NCBI GenBank assembly: GCA_965275915.1
Contig: CBDHYI010000004.1
Location: 62,001-126,000 of the forward strand
Length of the DNA: 64,000 nucleotides
Direction of reading: 5' to 3'
Source: JBDWFY01 sp965275915
GTDB taxonomy: Bacteria; Pseudomonadota; Alphaproteobacteria; Rhizobiales; Stappiaceae
Shown: positions 26,687 through 36,070 of the stretch, piece after piece
Layout: every line of letters begins with the position of its first letter
Position numbering within the stretch: position 1 is the stretch's first letter
Program-made: the position numbers and the translations under genes
The notes under the pieces: generated by a model
Told to the model about the DNA's origin: nothing
What the model saw: the letters and a program-made list of their open reading frames with translations, nothing else
Databases searched by the model: none

Positions 26687-28747
26687 ATGATCAAATCACT
26701 TCGCACGCAAATCACCATTCTGGCCCTGGTACCACTGACAGGTCTCATTCTTTTGGCTGGCTTCACTGTCTATGAGGAGTATAATCAAAGGCGGGAAATT
26801 CAGTTTATTCTGCCACTGAGCCATATTGCGGAGCAGGCCGGCAACCTGATCCACGAACTCCAAAAGGAGCGTGGAAAGTCTGCCGCCATGATCTCTCAGG
26901 GCTTTAAGCCGGCGAACAAGAAGGCCGTTGCGGAGCAACGCGGTCTGACCGATGTCGAGCTGACCAAATTTTTCAACATGATCGACGGATTTCAGACCGA
27001 CGACGAACTTGTCATGGCTGATTTCGCGACCGTTCAACGGGATCTGCAAACAGTTGCGGAGATTCGGGCCGCAAACGATGCCCAGTCGCTCACCGTTCCG
27101 CAAAATGTCGGGCAGTACAGCGCCGTCATCTACGATATGCTTCATCTTGCCGGACGCATTACCGAATCCAGCCCATCCGAAAAGGTGACACACGAGCTCG
27201 TCGCGTTCCTGACACTTACGGAAACAAACGAACAAGGCGGTGTCGCCCGCGCCCTCGGCGCCTCGATGCTGAACGCGCACGCGGCAGGAACCTTCAAGTT
27301 TCCCCAATATGTAGCCTATCTGAAAAAGAGCGCCGCGGAGGCCGGATATCTGGCCGAGTTCAAGCTGCTGTCAACCAAGGTGCAGATTGACCGTTTCGAC
27401 AAGGTCGTTTCCGGTCCCGACATTGAACGGTTCAAGGAAATGCAATCGGTTCTGGAGACCCTGCCGGAAACCAACGATGCACAAGGACTGACAGGCGCGG
27501 CGTTTTTTGAGACGGCAACGAAACGGGTCAACCTTATCCATCAGGTCTCCCTGGAGATGATCCACCGGGGTCAGCAGGCCGCGGAGAAAGAATTGACTGC
27601 TATCACCAAAAAAATGATCCTTGTCGGTACATCAGCCTTTCTGATGATTCTGGCCACCATCATAGTCGTGGTCTGGCAGATGCGATCCATTTCCGGGATG
27701 ATGGCCACCACGCGATCCTTTGTATCCGGCCTTGCGGAGGGGAACACGGATGTCGAGATCGCATTGACCGACCGTCCCGATGCCATCGGCGACATCGCCC
27801 GCGCAGCAGAGGTCTTCCGGTCCAACGCCATTGAGCGCGAGTCCCTTCAGCAGGCCAACGAAGCCCGCGTCCAGCAGGACCGGCAGCGTCAGGAGCGTGT
27901 CGAGGAACTTGTCGAGCATTTCCGAAACACCTCAAGAAGCCTGCTCGGCGAGGTGTCGCAAAACATGGATTCGCTGCAGGAGACATCCCAGTCCCTGAAC
28001 GCAATCGCCCATGACACAAACGGTCAGGCCAGCGTGGCGGCGGAGGCCTCCGAAACGGCATCGGAAAGTGTCCAGGCGGTTGCTGCGGCAGCGGAGGAAC
28101 TGGCGACCTCGATTGAGGAAATCGGACGGCAGATCGACCAGGCGGCGACCGTCGCCAATGAAGCAACCGGCTGTGCCCGGGATACCAACGACAAAATCGG
28201 GAGCCTTGCCGAAGCGGCCGAGCGCATCGGGGCGGTGATCAGCCTCATTCAGGATATTGCCGAGCAGACCAACCTTCTGGCACTGAACGCCACCATTGAA
28301 GCGGCCCGGGCCGGTGAAATGGGCAAAGGGTTTGCCGTGGTTGCCGCCGAAGTCAAAGAACTGGCCAATCAGACGTCCAAGGCAACCGAGGAGATCTCAA
28401 GCCAGGTCGCCGGCATTCAGTCCTCCACCGGGGAGTCGGTCGACGCCATACGCCAGATCTCCGAACAGATGGAAGAAATCAACCGGTTCACATCAGGCAT
28501 TGCCGCCGCGGTCGAGCAGCAGAGCGCCGCCACCGGTGAGATTACCCGCAGTGTCCAGAAAGCAGCGGAAGGCACCAAGTCCGTCGCGGCCAATATGGCA
28601 ACGGTGACCGGATCATTCTCGCAGGCGAGCGGTTCGGCGGAACAGGTCGGCACCGCCTCCCATGCCGCCGTCGAAAAAACGCAGCAGATCCGGACCACGG
28701 TCGACTCGTTCCTGGATGATGTCGCCGCCGCCCAGCAAAGCGCATAG
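26687..28747 (+). CDS. Methyl-accepting chemotaxis protein with NIT sensor domain
   Basis: 686 residues from the ATG at 26687 (GGAGGG 5-6 bases upstream; an in-frame start at 26675 is less likely). TM1 is at about 4-25 and TM2 at about 300-324 (LVGTSAFLMILATIIVVVWQM). Between them is a helical NIT domain with HELQKERGKSA, a family proposed to sense nitrate/nitrite. HAMP follows, then the methyl-accepting signalling domain with the highly conserved hairpin tip IAEQTNLLALNATIEAARAG. No CheW/CheR-binding pentapeptide is seen at the C-terminus. It should feed the chemotaxis kinase CheA, encoded elsewhere. Stands alone with its own terminator. Confidence 0.93.
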   Translation: MIKSLRTQITILALVPLTGLILLAGFTVYEEYNQRREIQFILPLSHIAEQAGNLIHELQKERGKSAAMISQGFKPANKKAVAEQRGLTDVELTKFFNMIDGFQTDDELVMADFATVQRDLQTVAEIRAANDAQSLTVPQNVGQYSAVIYDMLHLAGRITESSPSEKVTHELVAFLTLTETNEQGGVARALGASMLNAHAAGTFKFPQYVAYLKKSAAEAGYLAEFKLLSTKVQIDRFDKVVSGPDIERFKEMQSVLETLPETNDAQGLTGAAFFETATKRVNLIHQVSLEMIHRGQQAAEKELTAITKKMILVGTSAFLMILATIIVVVWQMRSISGMMATTRSFVSGLAEGNTDVEIALTDRPDAIGDIARAAEVFRSNAIERESLQQANEARVQQDRQRQERVEELVEHFRNTSRSLLGEVSQNMDSLQETSQSLNAIAHDTNGQASVAAEASETASESVQAVAAAAEELATSIEEIGRQIDQAATVANEATGCARDTNDKIGSLAEAAERIGAVISLIQDIAEQTNLLALNATIEAARAGEMGKGFAVVAAEVKELANQTSKATEEISSQVAGIQSSTGESVDAIRQISEQMEEINRFTSGIAAAVEQQSAATGEITRSVQKAAEGTKSVAANMATVTGSFSQASGSAEQVGTASHAAVEKTQQIRTTVDSFLDDVAAAQQSA

Positions 28748-28775
28748 CGAGCACCGGCGATAAGCTGCACGGCAC

Positions 28776-28813
28776 AAAATAACCGGCGGCCTCCGGGCCT
28801 CCGGTTATTTTTT
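28776..28813 (+). terminator. Rho-independent terminator of the chemoreceptor gene
   Basis: AAAATAACCGG ... CCGGTTATTTTTT with an inner GGCC stem, 28 bases after the stop codon. A-tract, GC-rich stem and T-run make it a good bidirectional-looking intrinsic terminator. Confidence 0.85.
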
Positions 28814-29420
28814 CATAAATCCGTTGCCTGCCACCCGTGAGACGGGTTCTGAGACGGCCACTCTGACTTTCGCTGCGTTTCAGAAAACGTCTCTTTGCCG
28901 CCGGAAGTCGGGTCATCTACAGGCATCCGCAAGACCGACCGCGCATAGAAACATCAGGCCGGAAGCGGACCGGCTGAGAAAAAGAACTTCAGGCACGTCG
29001 GAAAAATTCATCTCCCGCCTGTGCCTTTCAGCCGCTCCGGAATTGGGATGGGCCTGTCATATCGCAAAAGACCCAGAGATCCTATTCAGGTGCGTCTGTC
29101 TGCCTTCTATGTTAGCATTTATCCGGCTAAATTAATCTGTCTTAAGATACGGGAAATTATGGCGCTGTTTCAGGGACCTGCGCCGGCACGTTAATTTTCG
29201 CCGGAATACGTACTGTTGTTACATAACTGTAATTTGAGCTCCGTATGGTGTGCGCCGGTTTGGGAAGAAACGGCTCACCGGCGGGGTCCTTCAATGTCTT
29301 CTGATGGGCTCCCGCAATACCGAGAAAACCGGGGGTAGGGATAAAAACTCAATGACAAAACCTGCCTCATAAAAGGGCCATTCAGGCCAATTGACAATCG
29401 TTCGCTGAAGGGAAAGCAGC
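28814..29420. other. Intergenic region upstream of phoX
   Basis: About 600 bases without a supported gene; short open frames on both strands have no ribosome site or recognisable product. The only clear signal is the Pho-box-like repeat at 29216-29233. The long leader (about 190 bases from that site to the phoX ATG) could hold further control elements. Confidence 0.5.
29216..29233 (+). promoter_or_regulatory. Candidate Pho box upstream of phoX
   Basis: TTGTTAC-ATAA-CTGTAAT: two heptamers in 11-base register. The second unit matches the CTGTCAT consensus at 6 of 7, the first is weak (3-4 of 7). Located about 190 bases upstream of phoX, a typical PhoB-controlled gene. Confidence 0.45.
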
Positions 29421-31307
29421 ATGTCCGAACGCAATAATCTTTCATTCGATGAATTTGATGAGGTGGGTACAGACCGCCCGGTAGAAACCGCTTTCGACCG
29501 GATTGTGGAGAGCGCCATATCCCGGCGCGGTTTCATGAGCGTTATCGCAATGAGCACGGGCTCCTTCCTCGTCAGCACCAACGGCCTCCTGTCCTCAACC
29601 GCGCATGCCTCCGACAAATTCGGTTTCACACAGATTCCGGCCAATACCAAGGATACCGTCACCGTCCCGGAAGGCTATGACTGGCAGATTGTCCTGAAAT
29701 GGGGCGACCCGCTCTGGTCCGGCGCGGCACCGTTCGACCAGGCAACCCGCGGCACCGGCGAAAGCCAGGAAAAAGCCTTCGGCGACAACAATGACGGCAT
29801 GGCTCTGTTCACCGTTGACGGCCGCAATATCCTGGCCGTGAACAACGAATATACAAACCGCGATATCATCTACGCGGCGCGCGAAACGAAGCTGCCCGAG
29901 AATGACGACGATGTCAGGAAAGGCAAGGCCGCGCACGGCGTGACGGTGGTCGAAATCGAGCAGAAGGACGGCACATGGTCGATCATTCCCGATTCCCAGT
30001 ATAACCGCCGGATCACCGGCGACACGCCGATGGAACTGACCGGTCCCGCACGCGGTCATGATCTGGTGAAAACCGCAGCCGATCCCGATGGGACGACACC
30101 CCTGGGCACCTGGAACAATTGCGGCAACGGCCGCACGCCGTGGGGCACGTACCTGGCCTGCGAAGAGAACTTCAACGGTTACTTCTCATCCAGCGATCCT
30201 GAGTATAAGCCCAGCGCCGAGTTGTCCCGCTACGGCGTTAAAAACGAGGACTGGGGCTACGGCTGGGCCAGCGCGGACGAGCGCTTCGATATCTCCAAGC
30301 ACCCGAACGAGCCCAACCGTGCCGGCTATATCGTTGAAATCGATCCGATGAATCCGACCTCGACACCGAAAAAGCGGTCGGCTCTGGGCCGCTTCAAGCA
30401 TGAAAATGCGGAAGTCGTCGTTGCCGACAACGGGAAGGTCGTCGTTTATATGGGTGACGATGAGCGAGGAGAGTTCCTTTACAAGTTCGTCTCCGAAGGC
30501 ACCTATTCGGAGGGCGGCGACAATTCCGGTCTGCTCGATGCGGGCACACTCTATGTTGCCAAATTCAATGACGACCAGACCGGCGAATGGCTTGAACTGT
30601 CTCCGGCAGCAACCGGCATGGCGAGCCAGGCCGATGTCTGCATTCACACACGGCAGGCCGGTTCCGCGGTGGGCGCGACCACCATGGACCGTCCCGAATG
30701 GGTTGCCGCCAACCCGACCAAGCCGGAAGTCTATTGCGCGCTGACAAACAACAAGAACCGCGGCCTGAAGCCCAATGCGGGCGGCGATCCGACGCCGGTC
30801 AACGGTCCGAACCCGCGCGAAGCCAACAAATACGGTCAGATTGTCCGCTGGATGCCTGACAATGGCGATCATTCCGCCAACGGTTTCACCTGGAACCTTT
30901 ATGTTCTTGCGGGCAACCCGGACGTTCACACCGATGCGCGCAAGGGCTCGGACAACGTCAATTCGGGCAACCTGTTCAACTCGCCCGATGGCATCGGCTT
31001 TGACTCCCATGGACGGATCTGGATCCAGACGGACGGCAACTACTCCAACGAGGAAGACTTTGCCGGCATGGGGAACAACCAAATGCTGGTCGGCGATACC
31101 GAAACCGGCGAAATCCGTCGTTTCCTGGTCGGACCGAAGGAATGCGAGGTGACCGGGATCACCTGGAGTGCCGACAAGAAAACACTGTTTGTCGGCATTC
31201 AGCATCCGGGCGAAAAAGGCGACAGCCACTTCCCCGATGGCGGTGACACGGCTCCCCGGTCCGCCGTGATCGCCATCACCCGTGCCGATGGTGCGGCCTT
31301 CGGCTGA
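29421..31307 (+). CDS. phoX: PhoX-family alkaline phosphatase, Tat-exported
   Basis: 628 residues of the PhoX (DUF839) family. The N-terminus has a long n-region and a twin-arginine signal ISRRGFMSVIAM followed by a hydrophobic stretch and AHA cleavage site, so it is exported folded. Conserved stretches include DNNDGMALF, NNEYTNRD, GRTPWGTYLACEENFNGYF and FKHENAEVVV, which build the six-bladed propeller holding the Fe/Ca centre in known PhoX. It releases phosphate from organic esters in the periplasm under phosphate starvation. Ribosome site AAGGGAAAG precedes the ATG. Monocistronic: a terminator follows within 20 bases. Confidence 0.94.
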   Translation: MSERNNLSFDEFDEVGTDRPVETAFDRIVESAISRRGFMSVIAMSTGSFLVSTNGLLSSTAHASDKFGFTQIPANTKDTVTVPEGYDWQIVLKWGDPLWSGAAPFDQATRGTGESQEKAFGDNNDGMALFTVDGRNILAVNNEYTNRDIIYAARETKLPENDDDVRKGKAAHGVTVVEIEQKDGTWSIIPDSQYNRRITGDTPMELTGPARGHDLVKTAADPDGTTPLGTWNNCGNGRTPWGTYLACEENFNGYFSSSDPEYKPSAELSRYGVKNEDWGYGWASADERFDISKHPNEPNRAGYIVEIDPMNPTSTPKKRSALGRFKHENAEVVVADNGKVVVYMGDDERGEFLYKFVSEGTYSEGGDNSGLLDAGTLYVAKFNDDQTGEWLELSPAATGMASQADVCIHTRQAGSAVGATTMDRPEWVAANPTKPEVYCALTNNKNRGLKPNAGGDPTPVNGPNPREANKYGQIVRWMPDNGDHSANGFTWNLYVLAGNPDVHTDARKGSDNVNSGNLFNSPDGIGFDSHGRIWIQTDGNYSNEEDFAGMGNNQMLVGDTETGEIRRFLVGPKECEVTGITWSADKKTLFVGIQHPGEKGDSHFPDGGDTAPRSAVIAITRADGAAFG

Positions 31308-31326
31308 TCTCTCGTCAACACAATGA

Positions 31327-31360
31327 AGCCCGCCCCGTTCCGCACGGGGCGGGCTTTTTT
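31327..31360. terminator. Bidirectional terminator between phoX and SDR gene
   Basis: AGCCCGCCCCGT ... ACGGGGCGGGCTTTTTT, 20 bases after the phoX stop and 17 before the stop of the convergent dehydrogenase gene. Confidence 0.9.
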
Positions 31361-31376
31361 GTGAGGAACCTATTCT

Positions 31377-32123
31377 TCAGCCGCGGCCGATATAGGGCAT
31401 TTTTGTTGCCATCACCGTCATGAACTGAACGTTGGCATCAAGCGGCAATTCGGCCATGTGCAAAACCGACGTTGCAATATGGTGGACGTCCACCGTCGGT
31501 TCCGGTGCCATCGTGCCGTTGGCCTGCGGCACTCCCGCCGACATACGTTCCGTCATATCCGTCCGCGCATTGCCGATATCGATCTGGCCGCAGGCAATGT
31601 CGAAGGGGCGACCGTCCAGCGACAGCGTGCGGGTCAGTCCGGTGATGGCGTGTTTGGTGGCGGTGTAAGGCGCCGAGCCGGGCCTTGGCACCTGGGCGGA
31701 GACCGACCCGTTATTGATGATGCGTCCGCCCTGCGGCGACTGGGCCCGCATAATCCGAAAGGCTTCGCGCGCACAAAAAAACGAGCCGGTGAGATTAACC
31801 TGAACAACCTCCAGCCAGTCCCGGGTCGAGATCTCATCGACCGTCTGCCCCGGCTTGCTTATGCCGGCATTGTTGAACAGGGCATCGATCCGGCCCCAGG
31901 CGGCACAGGCCTTGTCGAACGCATCGCGCACCGCATCGGGGTCCGTGATATCGCAGGGCAGGACAAGTCCGTCCCGATGTCCGCCCGCCGTTTCTTCCAG
32001 AGGCCCTTCCCGGCGTCCGATCAGGCCGACCCGATATCCTTTTTCGAGAAACAACCGTGCACAGCTTCGGCCAATGCCCGCTCCGGCACCTGTGATGATG
32101 ATCGATTTGCCGCTGTTGCTCAT
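31377..32123 (-). CDS. Short-chain dehydrogenase/reductase
   Basis: 248 residues, classical SDR: cofactor motif TGAGAGIGRSCA, NAG in FNNAGIS, catalytic Ser in NNGSVSAQ, and YTATKHA carrying the Tyr-x-x-x-Lys pair. The residue after the first beta-strand region (GRREG) suggests NADP(H) could be accommodated. Substrate unknown. It is on the same strand as, and downstream of, the BKACE-pcaGH genes after a 250-base gap, so a role in reducing or oxidising a 3-keto/3-hydroxy acid in that pathway is possible but not shown. Confidence 0.9.
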   Translation of the reverse strand: MSNSGKSIIITGAGAGIGRSCARLFLEKGYRVGLIGRREGPLEETAGGHRDGLVLPCDITDPDAVRDAFDKACAAWGRIDALFNNAGISKPGQTVDEISTRDWLEVVQVNLTGSFFCAREAFRIMRAQSPQGGRIINNGSVSAQVPRPGSAPYTATKHAITGLTRTLSLDGRPFDIACGQIDIGNARTDMTERMSAGVPQANGTMAPEPTVDVHHIATSVLHMAELPLDANVQFMTVMATKMPYIGRG

Positions 32124-32375
32124 GGAAACTCCACTCTTTCCTTACGTTCGTGAGGATTTCAGAAGAAAAGACCGTTTTCCGGCCTGTCCCTTTGATCGGT
32201 CGCCAGCAAATAACACAATGAGCCGGCCTGCGCAGCCGGCGGACCAAAAAAGAGCCACATCGTCATGCTGGATTGTGACGGCGGGGTGCTTCGCGATTCA
32301 TGTAAACAATGACGCTCAGGCGGCTGACACCTCACGCAAGAAGCGTTCGACCGTACCGGCATCGGCGGCCAGCGA

Positions 32376-33224
32376 TCATCCGGCAAGTGCTTTTAAACCA
32401 AGTATCCGGCGCGCCTGTGCCACTGTCGCGACCGGCCTGTCATACTTTTCACACAGATCCGCTGCTCGCTTGATAAGGGCCGCGTTCGACGGGGCGAGCG
32501 TGTGCCGGTCAAGCCGGACATTGTCTTCCAATCCCGCACGGGTATGACCGCCGGCGGCAATCGCCCATTCGTTGACGACAATCTGGCTGGCGCCGATTCC
32601 GGCGGCACACCACTCAGCGGATGGTGCACGCCCGGTGACCGTCTTTACGTAGAAATCGAAAACCTCTCTCTCCACAGGCATGGCGTTCTTTACACCCATC
32701 ACGAACTGGATATAGAGCCGGCCAAAAAGCCGGCCTTCGGCGTGCATTTTCATTGCCTGGAATATATGGCTGAGATCAAAGGCTTCTATCTCCGGCGTGA
32801 TTTCATAAATCTGCATCTCCGAGGCGAGCCAGTCGATCAGATCGGGCGAATTCTCATAGACCCGCGTCGGAAAATTGTTGGACCCGACCGCAAGAGAGGC
32901 CATATCGGGTCTGAGCGGCAACATGCCGCCGCGGGCCTGGCCGGTTCCCGACCGCCCTCCGGTTGAAAACTGGACGATGACGCCCGGGCAGTGTTTCTCA
33001 AGCCCTGCCTTGAGCATTGCAAACTTTTCCGGATCGGAGGTCGGCGTTTCATCCGGATTGCGCACATGGGCATGAATGATCGACGCCCCCGCCTCCACCG
33101 CCTCATGGCTGCTTTCGATCTGCTCGCTGATTGATATGGGGACGGCAGGATTGTTGGCCTTGGTCGGCACTGATCCGGTAATGGCGCAGCAGAGAATACA
33201 TGGTTTGTTGTGTACGTCAGACAT
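32376..33224 (-). CDS. BKACE-family beta-keto acid cleavage enzyme (DUF849)
   Basis: 282 residues from the ATG at 33224, which overlaps the pcaG stop by 8 bases. The zinc-binding HxH in SIIHAHVRNPD, the N-terminal CAITGSVPTK and the glycine/phosphate-type loops fit the BKACE family. These enzymes condense a beta-keto acid with acetyl-CoA to give acetoacetate and a new acyl-CoA (the founding member acts on 3-keto-5-aminohexanoate). Translationally coupled to protocatechuate dioxygenase genes, so beta-ketoadipate is an attractive substrate: it would give succinyl-CoA plus acetoacetate. That reaction assignment is inference from context. Confidence 0.88.
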   Translation of the reverse strand: MSDVHNKPCILCCAITGSVPTKANNPAVPISISEQIESSHEAVEAGASIIHAHVRNPDETPTSDPEKFAMLKAGLEKHCPGVIVQFSTGGRSGTGQARGGMLPLRPDMASLAVGSNNFPTRVYENSPDLIDWLASEMQIYEITPEIEAFDLSHIFQAMKMHAEGRLFGRLYIQFVMGVKNAMPVEREVFDFYVKTVTGRAPSAEWCAAGIGASQIVVNEWAIAAGGHTRAGLEDNVRLDRHTLAPSNAALIKRAADLCEKYDRPVATVAQARRILGLKALAG

Positions 33225-33828
33225 CAAAAAACACCGTTTCGTTCTCGCCCTGCAGATTAACGTCGAACGTATAAGAACTGCCGTTGCGCTGTGCGATTAA
33301 CGTTGCCGCCCGGGATGGATGTTCAAGACGGGACAAGAGCGGGTCGGCAGCATTGGCATCTTCCTCATCGGAGAAATAAAGGCGCGTGCTCAGTCCCAGA
33401 TTGATGCCGCGCGCGACGATCCACATCGAAATATGCGGCGCCTGCATGCGGCCGTCGGGCCAGGGAACCGGGCCGGGCTTGATGGTCTGAAACCGGTACT
33501 TGCCGGTTGTTCCGTCCGTCGGCTGCCGCCCCCAGCCTGAAAACGCCGGATCCGCGGTACCGCGCGTTTCCGATGGTGCGTTGAACAACCCCGCAGCGTC
33601 GGCCTGCCAGATCTCCAGGAGTGCATCCTTCAGCGGCGCTCCGGCGCCGTCAAAAACCCGGCCCACAATGTCTATGCGCTCTCCCCGCGCCTCTTCACCG
33701 ACCATGGCAGCACCCAGATCGTCCCGGTAGACGCCGGAAATTCCCGCAAAACTGGGCACGCATCCGATGTGAACGTAAGGTCCGGCTGTCTGGGAAGCGC
33801 TTTCCCGATACGGCGGGCGATAAGGCAT
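33217..33828 (-). CDS. pcaG: Protocatechuate 3,4-dioxygenase alpha subunit
   Basis: 203 residues. Intradiol dioxygenase fold with the segment KYRFQTIKPGPVPWPDGRMQ and APHISMWIVARG. The iron-ligand Tyr/His set seen in the beta chain is absent, as normal for alpha subunits, which contribute structural and substrate-pocket residues. The ATG at 33828 overlaps the pcaH stop by one base (TGATG), so subunits are made in step. With PcaH it opens protocatechuate to 3-carboxy-cis,cis-muconate. Confidence 0.95.
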   Translation of the reverse strand: MPYRPPYRESASQTAGPYVHIGCVPSFAGISGVYRDDLGAAMVGEEARGERIDIVGRVFDGAGAPLKDALLEIWQADAAGLFNAPSETRGTADPAFSGWGRQPTDGTTGKYRFQTIKPGPVPWPDGRMQAPHISMWIVARGINLGLSTRLYFSDEEDANAADPLLSRLEHPSRAATLIAQRNGSSYTFDVNLQGENETVFFDV

Positions 33829-34565
33829 CAGTTGCCCTCCATGCGATTTTCAAAAAGTGTCGACCGGCGTCCCCGCAAAACAATATCGAAACGGTAGGCG
33901 CGCGTATCCATTGGAATGGTGTTTTTCATATCCAGTTTTGCCGTGAGCTGGTCGATCGCAGCCGGGTCGGAAATGGTCTGGACAATCGGACAAAGAGCGA
34001 TGTGGGGATCGCCCTCAAAATACATCTGTGTGATCAGCCGCTGCGCAAACCCGTCGCCGAAAATCGAAAAGTGGATATGGGACGGTCGCCAGTCATTGGC
34101 GCCATTCGGCCAGGGATATGGCCCGGGCCTGACAGTTCGGAACGAATAGAACCCATCATCATCGGTGATCGTCCGGCCGCACCCTCCGAAATTCGGATCA
34201 AGCGGCGCAAGATAGCCGTCCTTCTTATGCCGATACCGTCCGCCGGCATTTGCCTGCCAGAATTCCAGCAAAGCGCCGCGCACGGGCTGTCCGTTCTCAT
34301 CAAGCAGGTAGCCATGCACCAGGAGCCTTTCCCCGATCGCGCTTTCTCCCGGTTGGGCAAAGTTCACTATGAGATCATTGTCGAGCGGACCGATCAGGTC
34401 ATGACCGAAGACGGGACCTGTCACTTCGCTCAACGAATTGTCAAAAGCGACGCGGGCCTTTTGCGGCGATCGCAAAATGCTTGACTTGTAATCCGGGGTC
34501 AGGGCGCGCGGATGGACAGCGGCATCGCGCGGAAAAAAAGCACCGGACTTGTGCATCGTCGGCAT
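33828..34565 (-). CDS. pcaH: Protocatechuate 3,4-dioxygenase beta subunit
   Basis: 245 residues, catalytic subunit with non-haem Fe(III). Iron ligands are visible: Tyr in the RPGPYPWPNG segment and the two His of RPSHIHFSIFG, plus the earlier Tyr in RYRHKKDGY. Start at 34565 follows GGGAGG about 7 bases upstream. First gene of a pcaH-pcaG-BKACE unit. Other pca genes (pcaB, C, D, IJ, F) and the regulator pcaQ are not in the window. The upstream region 34566-34992 should carry the promoter. Confidence 0.95.
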   Translation of the reverse strand: MPTMHKSGAFFPRDAAVHPRALTPDYKSSILRSPQKARVAFDNSLSEVTGPVFGHDLIGPLDNDLIVNFAQPGESAIGERLLVHGYLLDENGQPVRGALLEFWQANAGGRYRHKKDGYLAPLDPNFGGCGRTITDDDGFYSFRTVRPGPYPWPNGANDWRPSHIHFSIFGDGFAQRLITQMYFEGDPHIALCPIVQTISDPAAIDQLTAKLDMKNTIPMDTRAYRFDIVLRGRRSTLFENRMEGN

Positions 34566-34992
34566 CCAGTGACCTCCCTCATCTCATTTTTACGTCAGGA
34601 CTGCCTTCAATCGACATGTCACAGGCGGGCAATTTTCCGCAACCGCAAACCGCGGCAGCCCACCGGATCGACCGGCGAAATGTCCAAGTCGACAGACTTC
34701 ACAGGAATTCACCCCGGATTTCCGCGTATAACGCTTGGTTGCATGGCTGCATCTTGCAAGATTTGCGGCTGAACAACAAATTCGCCGGTCAAGGCTGCTT
34801 CATCTCTTTCGATTTGTCCAGCTTTCAGGTTTCGCATCACAGAATCAAACCTTGCGTTCGTCTGAATCGGCGGACCGGGCGCGTGCCTCCGGATTATCGC
34901 TCCGATGGCCACTTTATCGTTCACGGGCCCGATTGAGAAACGAGTGTGCATTTGCTAGAAAGCGCCTGATTTTTCTGGCGCACCGGTACAGA
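34566..34992. other. Divergent intergenic region, pcaH / GT25
   Basis: About 430 bases with no supported gene. It should contain the pcaH promoter (leftward) and the promoter for the glycosyltransferase (rightward). A partial PcaQ-like match exists near 34725 but its spacing is wrong. Confidence 0.45.
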
Positions 34993-35850
34993 ATGAGCGA
35001 ACCCGTCTCCTATTACGTTATCAATCTTGACCGATCTCCGGATCGTCTTGCGGGCATAACCGAAAATCTCGACAATCTCGGCCTTTCTTTTGAACGCATC
35101 AAAGCCGTGGACAGTCGAACCTTTCCCGATGCGGATATCAGCAAGTATTATGATGGAAAGTACTCGGTTGACGGTGGTTGCTATCTCAGAAAAGCCTGGG
35201 TCTGCATAACGCTGTCTCATGTTGCGGCACTGCAGGAGTTCCTGACGACCGGCAACAGATTCTGCGTTGTTTTGGAAGACGACGCAAACCTGCTGAAAGA
35301 AGCCCCGATGATTGTGGATCATCTTGCGAACCAGCATCTCAGGAGAACCATCGATTTCGATATTGTCGAGCTGATGGGTCCAAACGATTCCGGAAGAAAA
35401 GACCTGTTAAAACCAATAACGGAAATTGGTCCTTTCGTGATCGGCAAACCCTATAAAACGACACCTGTTGCCGCCGCCATGCTCTATTCGAGAACAGGAG
35501 CTGAGAAGTTTGTGCGCAATGCGTTTCCGATCCGAACCCATTGGGACAATTATGTCTCTTTGGCTTGGATACATGGCGCCAAAACACTTACAGTACGCCC
35601 CTACCCTGTTGCAGAATGTAAGGACAATATGTCGACCTATGCAGCGACAGGACCATCGGCGCCACATTCGGATAAAGCAGAGAAGATCGCGCATCCGACG
35701 CACGTCGACAAATTAAGACGACTTGCCTACCGCTTGTATCAGGGACCGCGCCGCTGGCTCCACAATATGATCTGGATGGGACCGGCCGCTTGCCTGAAGA
35801 TACCGGGCGCCTACGTCCGGGCGGACCGTCGCTGGCATAAGAGCGACTGA
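34993..35850 (+). CDS. Glycosyltransferase family 25 protein (LPS/glycan biosynthesis)
   Basis: 285 residues from the ATG at 34993 (MSEPVSYYVINLDRSPDR). The GT25 hallmarks are YYVINLDRSPDRL at the start, ACITLSHVAALQ-like segment (CITLSHVAALQEFL) and the acidic motif VVLEDDANL. Family members add galactose or similar sugars to lipooligosaccharide or other glycans from the cytoplasmic side. A basic C-terminal tail could touch the membrane. No strong ribosome site is visible, so the start is by homology. It is followed by a methyltransferase gene on the same strand. Confidence 0.85.
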   Translation: MSEPVSYYVINLDRSPDRLAGITENLDNLGLSFERIKAVDSRTFPDADISKYYDGKYSVDGGCYLRKAWVCITLSHVAALQEFLTTGNRFCVVLEDDANLLKEAPMIVDHLANQHLRRTIDFDIVELMGPNDSGRKDLLKPITEIGPFVIGKPYKTTPVAAAMLYSRTGAEKFVRNAFPIRTHWDNYVSLAWIHGAKTLTVRPYPVAECKDNMSTYAATGPSAPHSDKAEKIAHPTHVDKLRRLAYRLYQGPRRWLHNMIWMGPAACLKIPGAYVRADRRWHKSD

Positions 35851-36070
35851 TCAGGCAATCACGTCGGCCGGTCGGCAGCGTGCGGCTATGGGCAAAGGCA
35901 CGAAGCCAAAACGGCGGAACTTGTCGGCAGCCCTGTCTTGAAATCTGCGATTGCTTGTGGCGTTCACTGTTCCATGGAAAAATCCATACTTTGGGGCAGC
36001 ACCGGTTTCTTGTTTTCTTCTTTTTGAGCTGCCGCTTATTGGCGATTTTCCAATTCGGACTGGAATGGTT

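Noticed and set aside
34724..34739. PcaQ-like site ATAAC...GGTT upstream of pcaH
   Set aside because: Spacing between half sites is one base short of the ATAACC-N4-GGTTAA consensus and the outer bases do not match.
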